From: JADGRB01 sp963835825
Lineage (GTDB): Bacteria; Myxococcota_A; Polyangia; Fen-1088
NCBI GenBank assembly: GCA_963835825.1
Contig: CAWIGZ010000012.1
Location: 124,001-188,000 of the forward strand
DNA length: 64,000 nucleotides
Direction: 5' to 3'
In this document: in pieces, positions 1-11,155 of the stretch
Layout: the number at the start of each line of letters is the position of its first letter
Position numbering within the stretch: the first letter of the stretch is position 1
The notes under the pieces: generated by a model
Databases searched by the model: none
The model's input: the letters and a program-made list of their open reading frames with translations, nothing else
Told to the model about the DNA's origin: nothing
Translations under genes and position numbers: made by a program

Positions 1-576
1 GTAGTCCTTGGCCTCGGCGGCGGTCATGAAGTTGTCGCGCTCGGTGTCGCGCTTGATCCGGTCGACCGACTGCCCCGTGTGCCGCGCATAGATGGCGTTG
101 ATGGTGTCGCGCGCCTTGAGGATCTCGCGGGCGTGGATCTCGATGTCGCTCACCTGGCCGCGCACGCCGGCCAGCGGCTGGTGGATCATCACCCGCGCGT
201 TGGGCAGCGCGTTGCGCTTCCCCTTGGCGCCGCTCGCCAGCAGCAGGCTGGCCATCGACGCCGCCTGCCCCACGCAGAAGGTGGCCACCGGGGCGCGGAG
301 CGCGACCATGGTGTCGTAGATGGCCAACCCGGCCGAGACGTCGCCGCCCGGCGAGTTGACGTACATCATGACGTCCTTGTCCGGGTCCTCCGACTCGAGG
401 AACAGCAGCTGGGCGATGACGACGTTGGCCAGCTGGTCGTCGATGGCGCTCCCCAGAAAGACGATCCGATCGTTGAGCAGCCGCGAGAAGATGTCCCACC
501 CCCGCTCCCCCCGGTGCGTCTGCTCGACGACCGTGGGGACCAGGGCGGCCGGGATATCGCGAGAATATCTGGTCAT
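1..576 (-). CDS. clpP: ATP-dependent Clp protease proteolytic subunit ClpP (C-terminus cut by window edge)
   Basis: This is the serine-peptidase subunit of the ClpXP/ClpAP protease, a cytoplasmic double-heptamer barrel. 192 residues are visible of a family length near 200; the last few lie beyond base 1. The catalytic Ser is in GQAASMAS (Ser107), the His in MIHQP (His132), and the Asp falls in RDTERDNF (about Asp181), with the same spacing as E. coli S97/H122/D171. The ATG overlaps the stop of the upstream regulator gene by ATGA, so the two are translationally coupled. Codons 3-8 contain the motif ATATC-N6-ATATC on the plus strand, which is also found in the promoter of that regulator; this suggests a second operator. 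The usual tig-clpP-clpX neighbours are not seen upstream. Confidence 0.95.
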   Translation of the reverse strand, partial: MTRYSRDIPAALVPTVVEQTHRGERGWDIFSRLLNDRIVFLGSAIDDQLANVVIAQLLFLESEDPDKDVMMYVNSPGGDVSAGLAIYDTMVALRAPVATFCVGQAASMASLLLASGAKGKRNALPNARVMIHQPLAGVRGQVSDIEIHAREILKARDTINAIYARHTGQSVDRIKRDTERDNFMTAAEAKDY

Positions 577-1043
577 CGCCTGTCCGCCTTTTCGGGCGCC
601 GCCAGCCAGGCCACCAGCGCAGCGCGGGAGAAGCGCCAGACGGCGCCCGGGCCGAAGCCGAGCTTGCGCCCGGGCAGCTTGCCGGCCTCGGCCATCTCTC
701 GCACGATCGCCTCATCGATCTGCAGAAGCTCGCCCGCCTGCGCGGCGTTCAGCACCTCGGGCGGCGCCGCCAAAGCCGGGGGCGGCGAATCGTACGGCTG
801 GAAGCTGTACGCGCCGACGGTGGCCTCCTTCTGGCCGAGCTCGACCGTCACCTTGTGCGTCGCCAGCGACCCGAGGACGCTGAGCCCGCGGCGGCTGTCG
901 GGATCGACGTACTTCGAGACCAGGCCGGCCACCAGGTCCTTCTTGCGCATCCCCAGCGCCTCGGCGGCCCGATCGAGCTTGCCGACCGCGGTGGCCGGGA
1001 GACGGACGAAGAGCGCCCCCTCCGCTGCTGTCTTCTTGGACAT
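573..1043 (-). CDS. Transcriptional regulator: N-terminal ribbon-helix-helix plus C-terminal excisionase-type helix-turn-helix
   Basis: 156 residues. Residues about 8-50 (ALFVRLPATAVGKLDRAAEALGM and following) look like an Arc/CopG-type ribbon-helix-helix: a short beta strand followed by two helices. Residues about 95-150 (EVLNAAQAGELLQIDEAIVR... then a wing-like AVWRFSRAALVAWL) look like the HTH_17/excisionase-MerR fold. A Pro-rich linker joins them. I chose the ATG at 1043 because an upstream in-frame TTG would lie inside the promoter repeats. No Shine-Dalgarno sequence precedes it, and the likely transcript is leaderless. It overlaps clpP by four bases, so its inferred role is control of itself and clpP. 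I do not recognise a named family with this two-domain order; the function is inference. Confidence 0.75.
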   Translation of the reverse strand: MSKKTAAEGALFVRLPATAVGKLDRAAEALGMRKKDLVAGLVSKYVDPDSRRGLSVLGSLATHKVTVELGQKEATVGAYSFQPYDSPPPALAAPPEVLNAAQAGELLQIDEAIVREMAEAGKLPGRKLGFGPGAVWRFSRAALVAWLAAPEKADRR

Positions 1044-1077
1044 ATCGTCAAGATATCTCAAAATATCTCAGCGTCAA
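1044..1077 (-). promoter_or_regulatory. Promoter of the regulator-clpP operon with phased ATATC repeats (candidate operator)
   Basis: On the minus strand TTGACG (1072-1077) and TATCTT (1050-1055) are separated by 16 bases, and only six bases separate the -10 box from the ATG. On the plus strand ATATC occurs at 1042-1046, 1053-1057 and 1063-1067, that is, at 11- and 10-base spacing, about one helical turn. The same ATATC-N6-ATATC pair recurs at 554-569 in clpP. Phased short repeats over a promoter suit a ribbon-helix-helix repressor. The hexamers are seen; operator function is inferred. Confidence 0.55.
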
Positions 1078-1102
1078 CCAGGTCCGGAGGTAAGACCTTT
1101 CG

Positions 1103-2224
1103 ATGAGCGGAGCGGGGCCGGCCGCGGCGGACATCGCGGCCCAGCGACTGGCGGCGCAACAGATCGCGCGCAGCGCCTTCGCCACCCCGGCCGAGCTGGT
1201 CGCCTGGATGGGCGCCATCCAGGCGCAAGAGCCGCTGGCGGCCAGGTGGGCGCTGGGACTGCGCCTGGGCGGTCCTGGTGGCGCCGCCCGCGGTGCGAGG
1301 TCGACCGCGGACGCCGTCGCCGACGCGCTGGCCGACGGCAGCGTGCTGCGCACGCACGTCCTGCGCTGGACCTGGCAGCTGGTCACCCCCGGCGATCTCC
1401 ACTGGATGCTGCCGCTGGTGGCGCCCCGGTTGATGGCGCGCGCGGCCCGGCGGCACCGCGAGCTCGCGCTCGACGCCAGGACCTTTCGGCGGTCGGAGGC
1501 GGTGTTCGCGCGCGCGCTGGACGGCGGCGCGCACCGGACGCGCGCCGAGCTCGGCGCGGCGCTGCGCGCGGCGGGCGTCTCCCCCGAAGGACAGCGCCTC
1601 CCGCACCTGCTCGGCCACGCCGAGCTGCAGGGGTTGCTCTGCAGCGGCGCGCCGCGGGGCAAGCAGGCGACCTGGGCGCTGCTCGCCGGGAGGGCGCCGC
1701 CGGCCGGCGCGGCGTTGACCCACGAGGAGGCGCTGGCCAAGCTGGCGCGGCGGTACTTCCGCAGCCGCGGACCGGCCAGCGTCGCCGACTTCGCCTGGTG
1801 GTCGGGGCTGGCCCCTGCCGACGCGCGCGCGGGCCTCGCCGCCGCGGCGTCGGAGCTGACCTCCGAGTCGATCGCCGGCGCCACCTACTGGCGGGCCCCC
1901 GAAGCGCCGCGCGTCTCCCCGGCGGCGCTCGCCGACGCCTACCTCTTGCCCGCCTTCGACGAGTACCTGGTCGCCTATCGCGATCGCAGCGCCATGCTGA
2001 ACCCCCGCGACGTCCGGCGAATCAACGCCGGCGGCGGGCTGCTGGCCCCCACGGTCGTCGCCGGCGGCCGGGTCGTCGGAACCTGGCGGCGCATGCTGGG
2101 GCGCGACGTCGTGACGATCGCGTTGTCGCTGTTCGACAAACCGGCGCGCCCCGGGCGCGAACGAATCGTTGCCGCGGCCGAACGCTATGGCGCCTTCCTC
2201 GGTCTGCGGATCGAGCTCGCCTGA
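1103..2224 (+). CDS. Winged-helix DNA glycosylase-like protein (AlkZ/YcaQ superfamily, HTH_42)
   Basis: 373 residues. The protein matches the winged-helix DNA-binding superfamily that includes the AlkZ and YcaQ glycosylases, which excise bulky or cross-linked alkylated bases. Supporting features are an N-terminal IQAQE segment giving the Gln-X-Gln catalytic motif of AlkZ (Gln40/Gln42) and the family signature LLPAFDEYLVAYRDR near residue 290. The C-terminal GRVVGTWRR beta segment is also typical. A GGAGG lies 12 bases before the ATG. It is transcribed divergently from the regulator-clpP pair with only 59 bases between the two starts. Many members of this superfamily are uncharacterised, so a base-excision role is probable but not shown. 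Confidence 0.75.
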   Translation: MSGAGPAAADIAAQRLAAQQIARSAFATPAELVAWMGAIQAQEPLAARWALGLRLGGPGGAARGARSTADAVADALADGSVLRTHVLRWTWQLVTPGDLHWMLPLVAPRLMARAARRHRELALDARTFRRSEAVFARALDGGAHRTRAELGAALRAAGVSPEGQRLPHLLGHAELQGLLCSGAPRGKQATWALLAGRAPPAGAALTHEEALAKLARRYFRSRGPASVADFAWWSGLAPADARAGLAAAASELTSESIAGATYWRAPEAPRVSPAALADAYLLPAFDEYLVAYRDRSAMLNPRDVRRINAGGGLLAPTVVAGGRVVGTWRRMLGRDVVTIALSLFDKPARPGRERIVAAAERYGAFLGLRIELA

Positions 2225-2498
2225 CGGGCGCGCCCGGACCACGGGGCGTCTGGACAAGGGGGCCTGCAGGGACGTGGGCTCCGGGGGCCTGTGCGGCGCT
2301 CGACGCGGGCAGCTCGACCGCGCGGGACGCGGCGCCGCTCTGAGGCGCGCCCCCGCGCCTTTTCGGCGTCGCGCGCCGGGCGATTTGCTCGATTGGCAGC
2401 GATCGCGGCCGGCGTCACGGTCGGCGCCCTCGCGAGGGCGCGCGTCGCTGCGCCGCTGAGCCGGATGATCGCTGGCATCCACGATGCAGTTCGGCGAG

Positions 2499-2518
2499 TC
2501 GACCTAAAAGGAGGTCGA
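2499..2518 (+). promoter_or_regulatory. Shine-Dalgarno hairpin before the degenerate receiver gene
   Basis: Perfect 7-base arms TCGACCT (2499-2505) and AGGTCGA (2512-2518) enclose a 6-base AAAAGG loop. The strong Shine-Dalgarno AAGGAGG (2508-2514) is half in the loop and half in the stem, and the GTG start is at 2520. Folding would occlude ribosome binding. The remainder of 2225-2498 holds no gene that I can support. Confidence 0.4.
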
Positions 2519-2519
2519 A

Positions 2520-2951
2520 GTGAACCAAGCACTCGCTCGTGAAGTTCTGCTCTTCGAACAGGAAACCTCGCTGCGGCTCCTCGTCGCCGAAGACGACGGT
2601 GATCTGCGGCGGCTGTTGTCGGCGGCCTTGCGCCGCGACGGCCATGAGGTCGTCGAGGCCCGCGACGGCGCCGAGATCCTGGAGGCGCTGGCCTCGACGT
2701 TGATCGAGCCGGTCGAATCGCCGTTCGACGTGGTGATCTGCGAGCAGGCGCTGCCGGGGATCCCCGGGCTGACCGTGCTCGCCGGCCTGCGGTCGCGCCG
2801 GCGCCCGACGCCGTTCATCCTGGTGACCGATCAGGCGCCCGTCCGGGAGCGCGCGCGCCGTCTCGGGGCCGCCGTCGTCGAGCAGGTCGACGTCCAGGCG
2901 ATCCGCGCCGCCGTCCGGCGGGCGGCGGCGATCCGCCCCGCCAACGACTGA
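2520..2951 (+). CDS. Degenerate response-regulator receiver domain (phospho-Asp replaced by Glu)
   Basis: 143 residues form a stand-alone CheY-like domain. The acidic pocket is present (AEDDGDLRR), but the phospho-acceptor strand reads VVICEQALPG, with Glu75 where Asp is expected. The conserved Thr is kept (LVTDQ), whereas the Lys before the last loop is replaced by Gln (VVEQVD). Glu at this site often mimics the phosphorylated state, so this may be a constitutively active or phosphorylation-independent adaptor. The start is GTG behind a near-perfect AAGGAGG held in a hairpin. It lies 295 bases downstream of the AlkZ-like gene and convergent with YceI. No output domain or adjacent kinase is present. 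Confidence 0.8.
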   Translation: MNQALAREVLLFEQETSLRLLVAEDDGDLRRLLSAALRRDGHEVVEARDGAEILEALASTLIEPVESPFDVVICEQALPGIPGLTVLAGLRSRRRPTPFILVTDQAPVRERARRLGAAVVEQVDVQAIRAAVRRAAAIRPAND

Positions 2952-2958
2952 CGCGGCC

Positions 2959-3606
2959 TCAGGGCGCGCGCCCGCTGATCCGCCAGGCGAGCGTCAGCTC
3001 GTCCTTCACCTTCACCAGGCCCGCCTTGGAGATGGGCGTGATCCCGAAGTCGGTCTGCTTCAGCGTCGTCGCGCCCGTCGCCTCCAGCGTCGGGCCGGTG
3101 ACGTCGAGGTGAACGCGCACGGTCAGGGGGCGGGTGACGCCGTGAAGGGTGAGCTCGCCGCGCAGCGCGAGGTCGCCTCCGTTCGGGCCGACGGCGCCGG
3201 CGGCCGCCACCGACTTCGAGACGAAGCGGATCGTCGGAAAGCGGCCGGCGGCGAGGCAGTCCGGACCGATCATCGCCGCCTGAACCCGGGGGACGTCTTC
3301 CGGCGGCTCGCCCTTGCCCGTGACGCGCAAAGCGCCGGCGTCGAAGGTCAGGTCGACGGACGATTGCGCCAACCGTTGGGGATCGAAGGTCGCGGTCCCG
3401 CGAAAGGTTCCGGCGACGACCTGGTGCTCGTGGCCCGCGAAGCTGAAGAGCCCCGCCTTGCCGACGTGAATCGTCAGTCGACTGTGCGCCGGCTCGAGCG
3501 CGAAGACGCGCGGTGCCGCCCGCACCGTCGCCGCGGACAGCAGAAGCCCAAGCGAAGCCGCCAGGCACGCCCGCACGAGCAACGCCGGTGCACGGCGGAC
3601 TTTCAT
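2959..3606 (-). CDS. YceI family periplasmic lipid-binding protein
   Basis: 215 residues with a Sec signal peptide (about residues 1-30, ending near TVRA-AP) and one YceI lipocalin-like domain: FALEPAHSRLTIHVGKAGLFSFAGHEH, then DFDP-type strands and the C-terminal LKQTDFGITP. YceI proteins bind isoprenoid or other amphiphilic molecules in the periplasm; the ligand cannot be told from sequence. The family spans about 190 residues, so this copy is full length. It is monocistronic, with its 3' end eight bases from the convergent receiver gene. Confidence 0.9.
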   Translation of the reverse strand: MKVRRAPALLVRACLAASLGLLLSAATVRAAPRVFALEPAHSRLTIHVGKAGLFSFAGHEHQVVAGTFRGTATFDPQRLAQSSVDLTFDAGALRVTGKGEPPEDVPRVQAAMIGPDCLAAGRFPTIRFVSKSVAAAGAVGPNGGDLALRGELTLHGVTRPLTVRVHLDVTGPTLEATGATTLKQTDFGITPISKAGLVKVKDELTLAWRISGRAP

Positions 3607-3693
3607 CCCTCTAGCCTAAGGCCAGCGGAGCACCCCGGCTATGGTGCGGCCAGGGACCGCCGTGGGGGCCAGCCGCAGCGCCCGAGGCCAGGG

Positions 3694-4167
3694 TCAGGCG
3701 CCGTCGTATGCCCGCTTGAGCGCGTCGCCGTCGAGCTTGCTCATCTTCATCATCGCGGCCATCGCCCGGCCCGACTTGGCGGGATCCTTGTCGGAGAGCA
3801 GCTTGGGCAGCATCGTGGGGATGATCTGCCAGGAGAGACCGAATCTGTCCTTCAGCCAACCGCAAGGCCCCGGCTGTCCGCCGTCGGTCAATTTCTCCCA
3901 GAGGCGATCGACCTCCGCCTGCGTCTCGCAGTTGACCACGAAGGAGATCGCCTCGGTGAGCTTGTGCCTGGGACCGCCGTTGAGCGCCACGATGTCCTGG
4001 CCGTCCAGTTGAAAGGCGGCGGTCATGACCGACCCGGCCGGCCCCGGACCGCCGGCGGCGTAGCGGGTGACGGCCTGGACCTTCGAATTGGGGAAGATCG
4101 ACAGATAGAAGTTCATCGCCTCCTCGGCGTTGTTGTCGAACCACAGAAACGGTGTCGGTTTGCTCAT
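3694..4167 (-). CDS. VOC superfamily protein, PhnB/3-demethylubiquinone methyltransferase-like
   Basis: 157 residues of the glyoxalase-like fold of the PhnB type: TPFLWFDNNAEEAMNFYLSIFPNSKV at the N-terminus and GWLKDRFGLSWQIIP near residue 105. These are metal-binding or non-metal VOC modules with mostly unknown substrates, although the FGLSWQIIP motif is very well conserved. The start is chosen at the ATG at 4167, with GAGGAG five bases upstream and an ATGA overlap with the preceding SRPBCC gene. It is the third gene of an arsR-SRPBCC-VOC operon, a common arrangement in proteobacteria and actinobacteria. Confidence 0.88.
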   Translation of the reverse strand: MSKPTPFLWFDNNAEEAMNFYLSIFPNSKVQAVTRYAAGGPGPAGSVMTAAFQLDGQDIVALNGGPRHKLTEAISFVVNCETQAEVDRLWEKLTDGGQPGPCGWLKDRFGLSWQIIPTMLPKLLSDKDPAKSGRAMAAMMKMSKLDGDALKRAYDGA

Positions 4168-4700
4168 GGTGCTCTCCTCGTCGTCGTCGTTCTTCTGCTC
4201 CGCGCGGCGTCCAGCGCGCGCACGGCCTTGCCCAGCTGGCTCTCCCAGCCCTTGACCGCCATCTCGGTCCAACGCTCGTCGTGCATGGCGTCGATGGTCA
4301 GCACCATGCGGACGCCGGTAGGCCCGGCAAAGAGCTCCACCTCGGTCGCGATGTCGTAGGCGGCGACGCCCGGAATGAAGTCGGCGGCGTGGAGGTAGGC
4401 CAGCCGCCGGTGGGGCGTGATCTCCGAATAGGTCAGCCGCGCCTCGGTGGCAATCGGCAACCCCATTCGCTGCATCCCCGCGACGACGTCGGGCGCGGTG
4501 GCACGCATCTCGTACCGCATCTCACCGCCGGGGCGCAGGTCGATCGCACGGACGGTCACCGTGAACCCCTCCGGCCCCCACCAGGACTCGATCCCCTCCT
4601 TGGTGGTCCACAGCTCCCAGACGTCCTCGATCGGCGCGTCGAAAGTCCGCTCCATGGTGATGCGCCGCCGCTTGCCGGCGCCGGTCGTCCCGTCGCTCAT
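4164..4700 (-). CDS. SRPBCC/AHSA1 domain protein
   Basis: 178 residues of the START-like SRPBCC fold (AHSA1 subfamily): ITMERTFDAPIEDVWELWT at the start, the WWGPEGFTVTV loop, and a C-terminal helix with GWESQLGKAVRAL. Such proteins form a deep hydrophobic cavity for a small ligand; in ArsR-linked operons the ligand is unknown. The ATG at 4700 has GGGAG upstream and overlaps the arsR stop as ATGA, and its own stop overlaps the VOC gene in the same way, so the three genes are translationally coupled. Confidence 0.88.
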   Translation of the reverse strand: MSDGTTGAGKRRRITMERTFDAPIEDVWELWTTKEGIESWWGPEGFTVTVRAIDLRPGGEMRYEMRATAPDVVAGMQRMGLPIATEARLTYSEITPHRRLAYLHAADFIPGVAAYDIATEVELFAGPTGVRMVLTIDAMHDERWTEMAVKGWESQLGKAVRALDAARSRRTTTTRRAP

Positions 4701-5041
4701 GACAGTCTCCCTTTCGTTTGACGGCTCTTCTGCCGACGCGCCAGCTCGGCGCCGAACCGATCGAGCCGCCCTTCCCAGAGACGCCGGTAGCGCCCCACCC
4801 ATTCATCGAGCGCCCGGAACGGCTCCGGGCGCAGCGAGTAGAGCCGGCGCGGACCGTCCGGCCGAGCCTGCACGAAGCCCGCCTCGCTGAGGATGCGCAG
4901 GTGGCGCGAGACGCCCGACTGGTGGATATCGAGCCGCCCCACGAGGTCGTTCACCGCCTGCTCGCCGTCGAGGAGCAGCTCGACGATGGTCCGCCGCATC
5001 GGATCGGCCAGGGTCTCGAAGGGGTCGACATGCATAACCAT
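4697..5041 (-). CDS. ArsR family winged-helix repressor (SRPBCC-linked type)
   Basis: 114 residues. The fold is winged helix: FETLADPMRRTIVELLLDGE, recognition helix DIHQSGVSRHLRIL, then the wing DGPRRLYSL. The C-terminal half (FRALDEWVGRYRRLWEGRLDRF) is the helix typical of ArsR proteins encoded with SRPBCC partners. No Cys metal site of ArsR/SmtB type is visible, so a metal sensor is unlikely. The start is taken as the ATG at 5041, five bases after a -10 box; a second ATG two codons later (5035) is an alternative. TATGCAT occurs twice around the start and may be its own operator. Confidence 0.88.
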   Translation of the reverse strand: MVMHVDPFETLADPMRRTIVELLLDGEQAVNDLVGRLDIHQSGVSRHLRILSEAGFVQARPDGPRRLYSLRPEPFRALDEWVGRYRRLWEGRLDRFGAELARRQKSRQTKGRLS

Positions 5042-5046
5042 GTATA

Positions 5047-5075
5047 TGCATAGCCGCACATATCTACCCTGTCAA
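5047..5075 (-). promoter_or_regulatory. Sigma-70-type promoter of the arsR-SRPBCC-VOC operon
   Basis: Minus-strand TTGACA (5070-5075) is followed after exactly 17 bases by TATGCA (5047-5052). The first ATG begins five bases later at 5041, so transcription probably starts at or next to the start codon. The palindrome TATGCATA overlaps the -10 box, and a second TATGCAT overlaps codon 3, suggesting autorepression. Confidence 0.6.
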
Positions 5076-5094
5076 GGAGTCATCATGATCGTCG

Positions 5095-5619
5095 TCAGCC
5101 TCCGAACCGCGGAGCGTCCGGCTTCTCGATCGGAATGGGGTGGGGGCGCAGCTTTGGATGCCGGGGATCCTCGTCGTCGTCGGGTTGGCCCGGCTGCCGC
5201 GGCGGTGGCGGTGGCGGCGGCTGTCGCAGGAAGACCTCGCCGCCGGTGCCGAAGGCGGGATGGCGATCGCCGGCGTCGTGACTGTCGATGGCGGCCATGC
5301 ACTCACTGATCTTGCCGTAGCCGTAGATCGCCGACACGAGCCAGAGCGTCGCCGCCGTGACGCCGGCCGACACCCGGAGCGCCTTGTGGCTCACGTTGTC
5401 CTGCGCGGCCGTGTAGATCGTCGTGCCCGCGTTCAACATGAAGGCCGCGGTATCGATCACCGGGGGCGCCGGATTGGTCGAACAGACGGGGTCGTCGTAC
5501 GGCGAGCGATCCTCGCGCAGCGGTTGCGTGAAGATCCAGGAGCAGCCGGCCGTCGCGCAGAGCGCGACCAGCGCCAGCGGCCCGGTCATCGCCCACCGCG
5601 ACCTCGAGGTGATCCGCAT
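5095..5619 (-). CDS. Lipoprotein of unknown function with proline-rich tail
   Basis: 174 residues. A signal sequence ends in the lipobox-like ATAGC (Cys26). The middle contains two hydrophobic helices (about residues 55-70 and 82-100, the latter with VSAGVTAATLWLVSAIYGYG), and the C-terminus is a low-complexity acidic/proline segment with a run of eight prolines. I recognise no family. Similar small envelope lipoproteins with a DUF-like two-helix core are common in Myxococcota. It ends 20 bases from the arsR promoter and is probably monocistronic. Confidence 0.65.
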   Translation of the reverse strand: MRITSRSRWAMTGPLALVALCATAGCSWIFTQPLREDRSPYDDPVCSTNPAPPVIDTAAFMLNAGTTIYTAAQDNVSHKALRVSAGVTAATLWLVSAIYGYGKISECMAAIDSHDAGDRHPAFGTGGEVFLRQPPPPPPPRQPGQPDDDEDPRHPKLRPHPIPIEKPDAPRFGG

Positions 5620-5733
5620 GGCAAAAGACTACCTCGGCGCTCCCACTTCAGGGATCGAGGTCAGCCGCGAGGCTCGGCCCAGCTCGCTCACTCGTCCATC
5701 GTGGCCAGGTTTAAAGGTGGAAGGGGGCCCGTC

Positions 5734-6111
5734 ATGGTGCGCAAGAGCTGTTTCATCCTGGGGATCGCCCTCGGCATTTTCTGGTGGATCGGCCTCAGCG
5801 AGAACCAGGGGGCCACGCTGCTCTGGTTCGACGCGGTCGCGGCCGTCCTGGCGTTCGGCACGGCGGCCCTGCTCTCCGACCCGGAGCGGAATCCAAGCCG
5901 CGCCTTCGTCCCGGCGCTGCTCGGGTTGGGACTGGGCGTCCTCTGGATCGCCGGGATGGCGACCGGCCAGCCGCTGTGGGCCAGCTGGCTGAACTTCGCC
6001 TTCGCCGTGGCCTTCCTGGGCGTGGCCGCCTCGGCGCTGATCGAGCCGCGGCTGGTGCACGCCCGGCACGGAATCCGGCGGCGAGGGGCAAGCCGGACCG
6101 AGGCGCGGTAA
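5734..6111 (+). CDS. Small four-helix membrane protein, unknown function
   Basis: 125 residues with four predicted membrane segments (about residues 5-22, 28-47, 57-76 and 82-102) and a basic C-terminal tail. No family is recognised. The start at 5734 has a purine-rich GGAAGGGGG seven bases upstream. Its stop lies nine bases before hpd, so it may be co-transcribed with the tyrosine-degradation genes, but nothing in the protein links it to that pathway. Confidence 0.65.
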   Translation: MVRKSCFILGIALGIFWWIGLSENQGATLLWFDAVAAVLAFGTAALLSDPERNPSRAFVPALLGLGLGVLWIAGMATGQPLWASWLNFAFAVAFLGVAASALIEPRLVHARHGIRRRGASRTEAR

Positions 6112-6120
6112 GATTGAGAG

Positions 6121-7347
<1,227 letters not shown>

Positions 7348-7357
7348 AGGGAGACCG

Positions 7358-8518
7358 ATGCTCGATCGCATGGTGGCCGGCGTGGTTCCCGACAAGGCGC
7401 ACACGGCGCTGCGCGACGAGCGCGGCCGCCTGCGCCACGAAGAGTGCCTCACCCGCGGGGGCTTCGACGGTCCGTACACCATCATGTACCACCTCGAACG
7501 GCCGCACCCCAGCGTCCCGGTGACCGCCGGGCACGGCTGGGAGATCCCCGCCGACACCGACGACGAGACGCACCCGCTGGCGCGCCGGCACTACCGCTCG
7601 CAGGAGCTGGCGCGGCGGGGCGGGGCCGCCCTCGACGCGCGGGTGCCGCTGCTGTTCAACGACGACGTCGTCCTCTCCATCCTCCACCCCGACGAGCCCG
7701 ACCCGGTCTACTTCTCGAACGGCGACGGCGACGATCTCTACTTCATCCTCTCGGGCGGCGGCCTGCTCCGCTCGGCGCTCGGCGATCTCCCCTTCGAGCG
7801 ACACGACTACGTCGTCGTCCCCAAGGGGCTGCCCCACCGCTTCATCCCCGACGAGCAGCCGCAATACTGGCTGTCGATCGAATGCGCCGCGAACTTTGGG
7901 TTGGTCAAACAATGGCGCAACGAGGTCGGCCAGCTGCGGATGGACGCCCCCTACAGCCAGCGCGACTTCCGCCGCCCGTTCTTCACCGGCCCGCGCGACG
8001 AGGGGCTGCGCGATCTGGTGGTCAAGCGCGGCGGCGCCTTCCACGGCTTCCGGCTTCCCCACGCGCCGCTCGACGTGGTCGGCTGGGACGGCGCCGTCTA
8101 CCCCTGGGTGTTCCCCATCCTCAACTTCCGCCCCCGGGTCGGCCTGACCCACCTGCCACCGACGGTGCACGGCACCTTCGCCACGCGCGGCGCGCTCATC
8201 TGCAGCTTCGTCCCCCGCCCTCTCGACTTCCACCCGCAGGCGATCCCCTGCCCTTACCCGCATTCCTCGGTCGACTGCGACGAGATCATCTTGTACGCGG
8301 GGGGCAACTTCACCTCGCGCCGGGGGGTCGGGGTCGGCAGCTTCTCGCACCACCCCGCCGGCGTGGTCCACGGCCCGCACCCCGGCGCCTACGAAGAGAG
8401 CATCGGCGCCCGCGCCACCGACGAGCTGGCCGTCATGCTCGACTGTTTCGCCCCGCTGCGCGCCACCACCGCCGCCCGCTCCGTCGAGGACCCCGCCTAC
8501 CACGCCAGCTTCGGCTAG
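7358..8518 (+). CDS. hmgA: Homogentisate 1,2-dioxygenase
   Basis: 386 residues. It opens the homogentisate ring to maleylacetoacetate, the step after hpd. The cupin-like core is visible: YFSNGDGDDLYFILSGGG..., KGLPHRF, and the iron-ligand region FSHHPAGVVHGPHPGAYEESIG (His, Glu and His ligands). Family members are 380-440 residues long. The start ATG is at 7358 with GGGAG five bases upstream, ten bases after hpd. Fumarylacetoacetase and maleylacetoacetate isomerase are not in the window. Confidence 0.95.
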   Translation: MLDRMVAGVVPDKAHTALRDERGRLRHEECLTRGGFDGPYTIMYHLERPHPSVPVTAGHGWEIPADTDDETHPLARRHYRSQELARRGGAALDARVPLLFNDDVVLSILHPDEPDPVYFSNGDGDDLYFILSGGGLLRSALGDLPFERHDYVVVPKGLPHRFIPDEQPQYWLSIECAANFGLVKQWRNEVGQLRMDAPYSQRDFRRPFFTGPRDEGLRDLVVKRGGAFHGFRLPHAPLDVVGWDGAVYPWVFPILNFRPRVGLTHLPPTVHGTFATRGALICSFVPRPLDFHPQAIPCPYPHSSVDCDEIILYAGGNFTSRRGVGVGSFSHHPAGVVHGPHPGAYEESIGARATDELAVMLDCFAPLRATTAARSVEDPAYHASFG

Positions 8519-8722
8519 GCCGCCGCTCAGGTTGAACTGACCTCGAGCGAAGGAGCACCCCGGCACGCGCGCGGCAACGACGTCGCGTCTCGATCGGGCG
8601 CTGCTCGCCGCTTACGAGCACGTGCGGAAAGATGTGCCCGATCGAAGCGACGACGTTCGCCCCGCACGTAACGGAGGTCGCCCTTGACCAGGGCCCGATG
8701 CGATCAGCTCCTCGAAAGCGTC

Positions 8723-11151
<2,429 letters not shown>

Positions 11152-11155
<4 letters not shown>

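Noticed and set aside
2225..2519. Short frames on both strands between the AlkZ-like gene and the degenerate receiver
   Set aside because: Arg/Ala-rich with no ribosome site, conservation or recognisable domain; left as intergenic.
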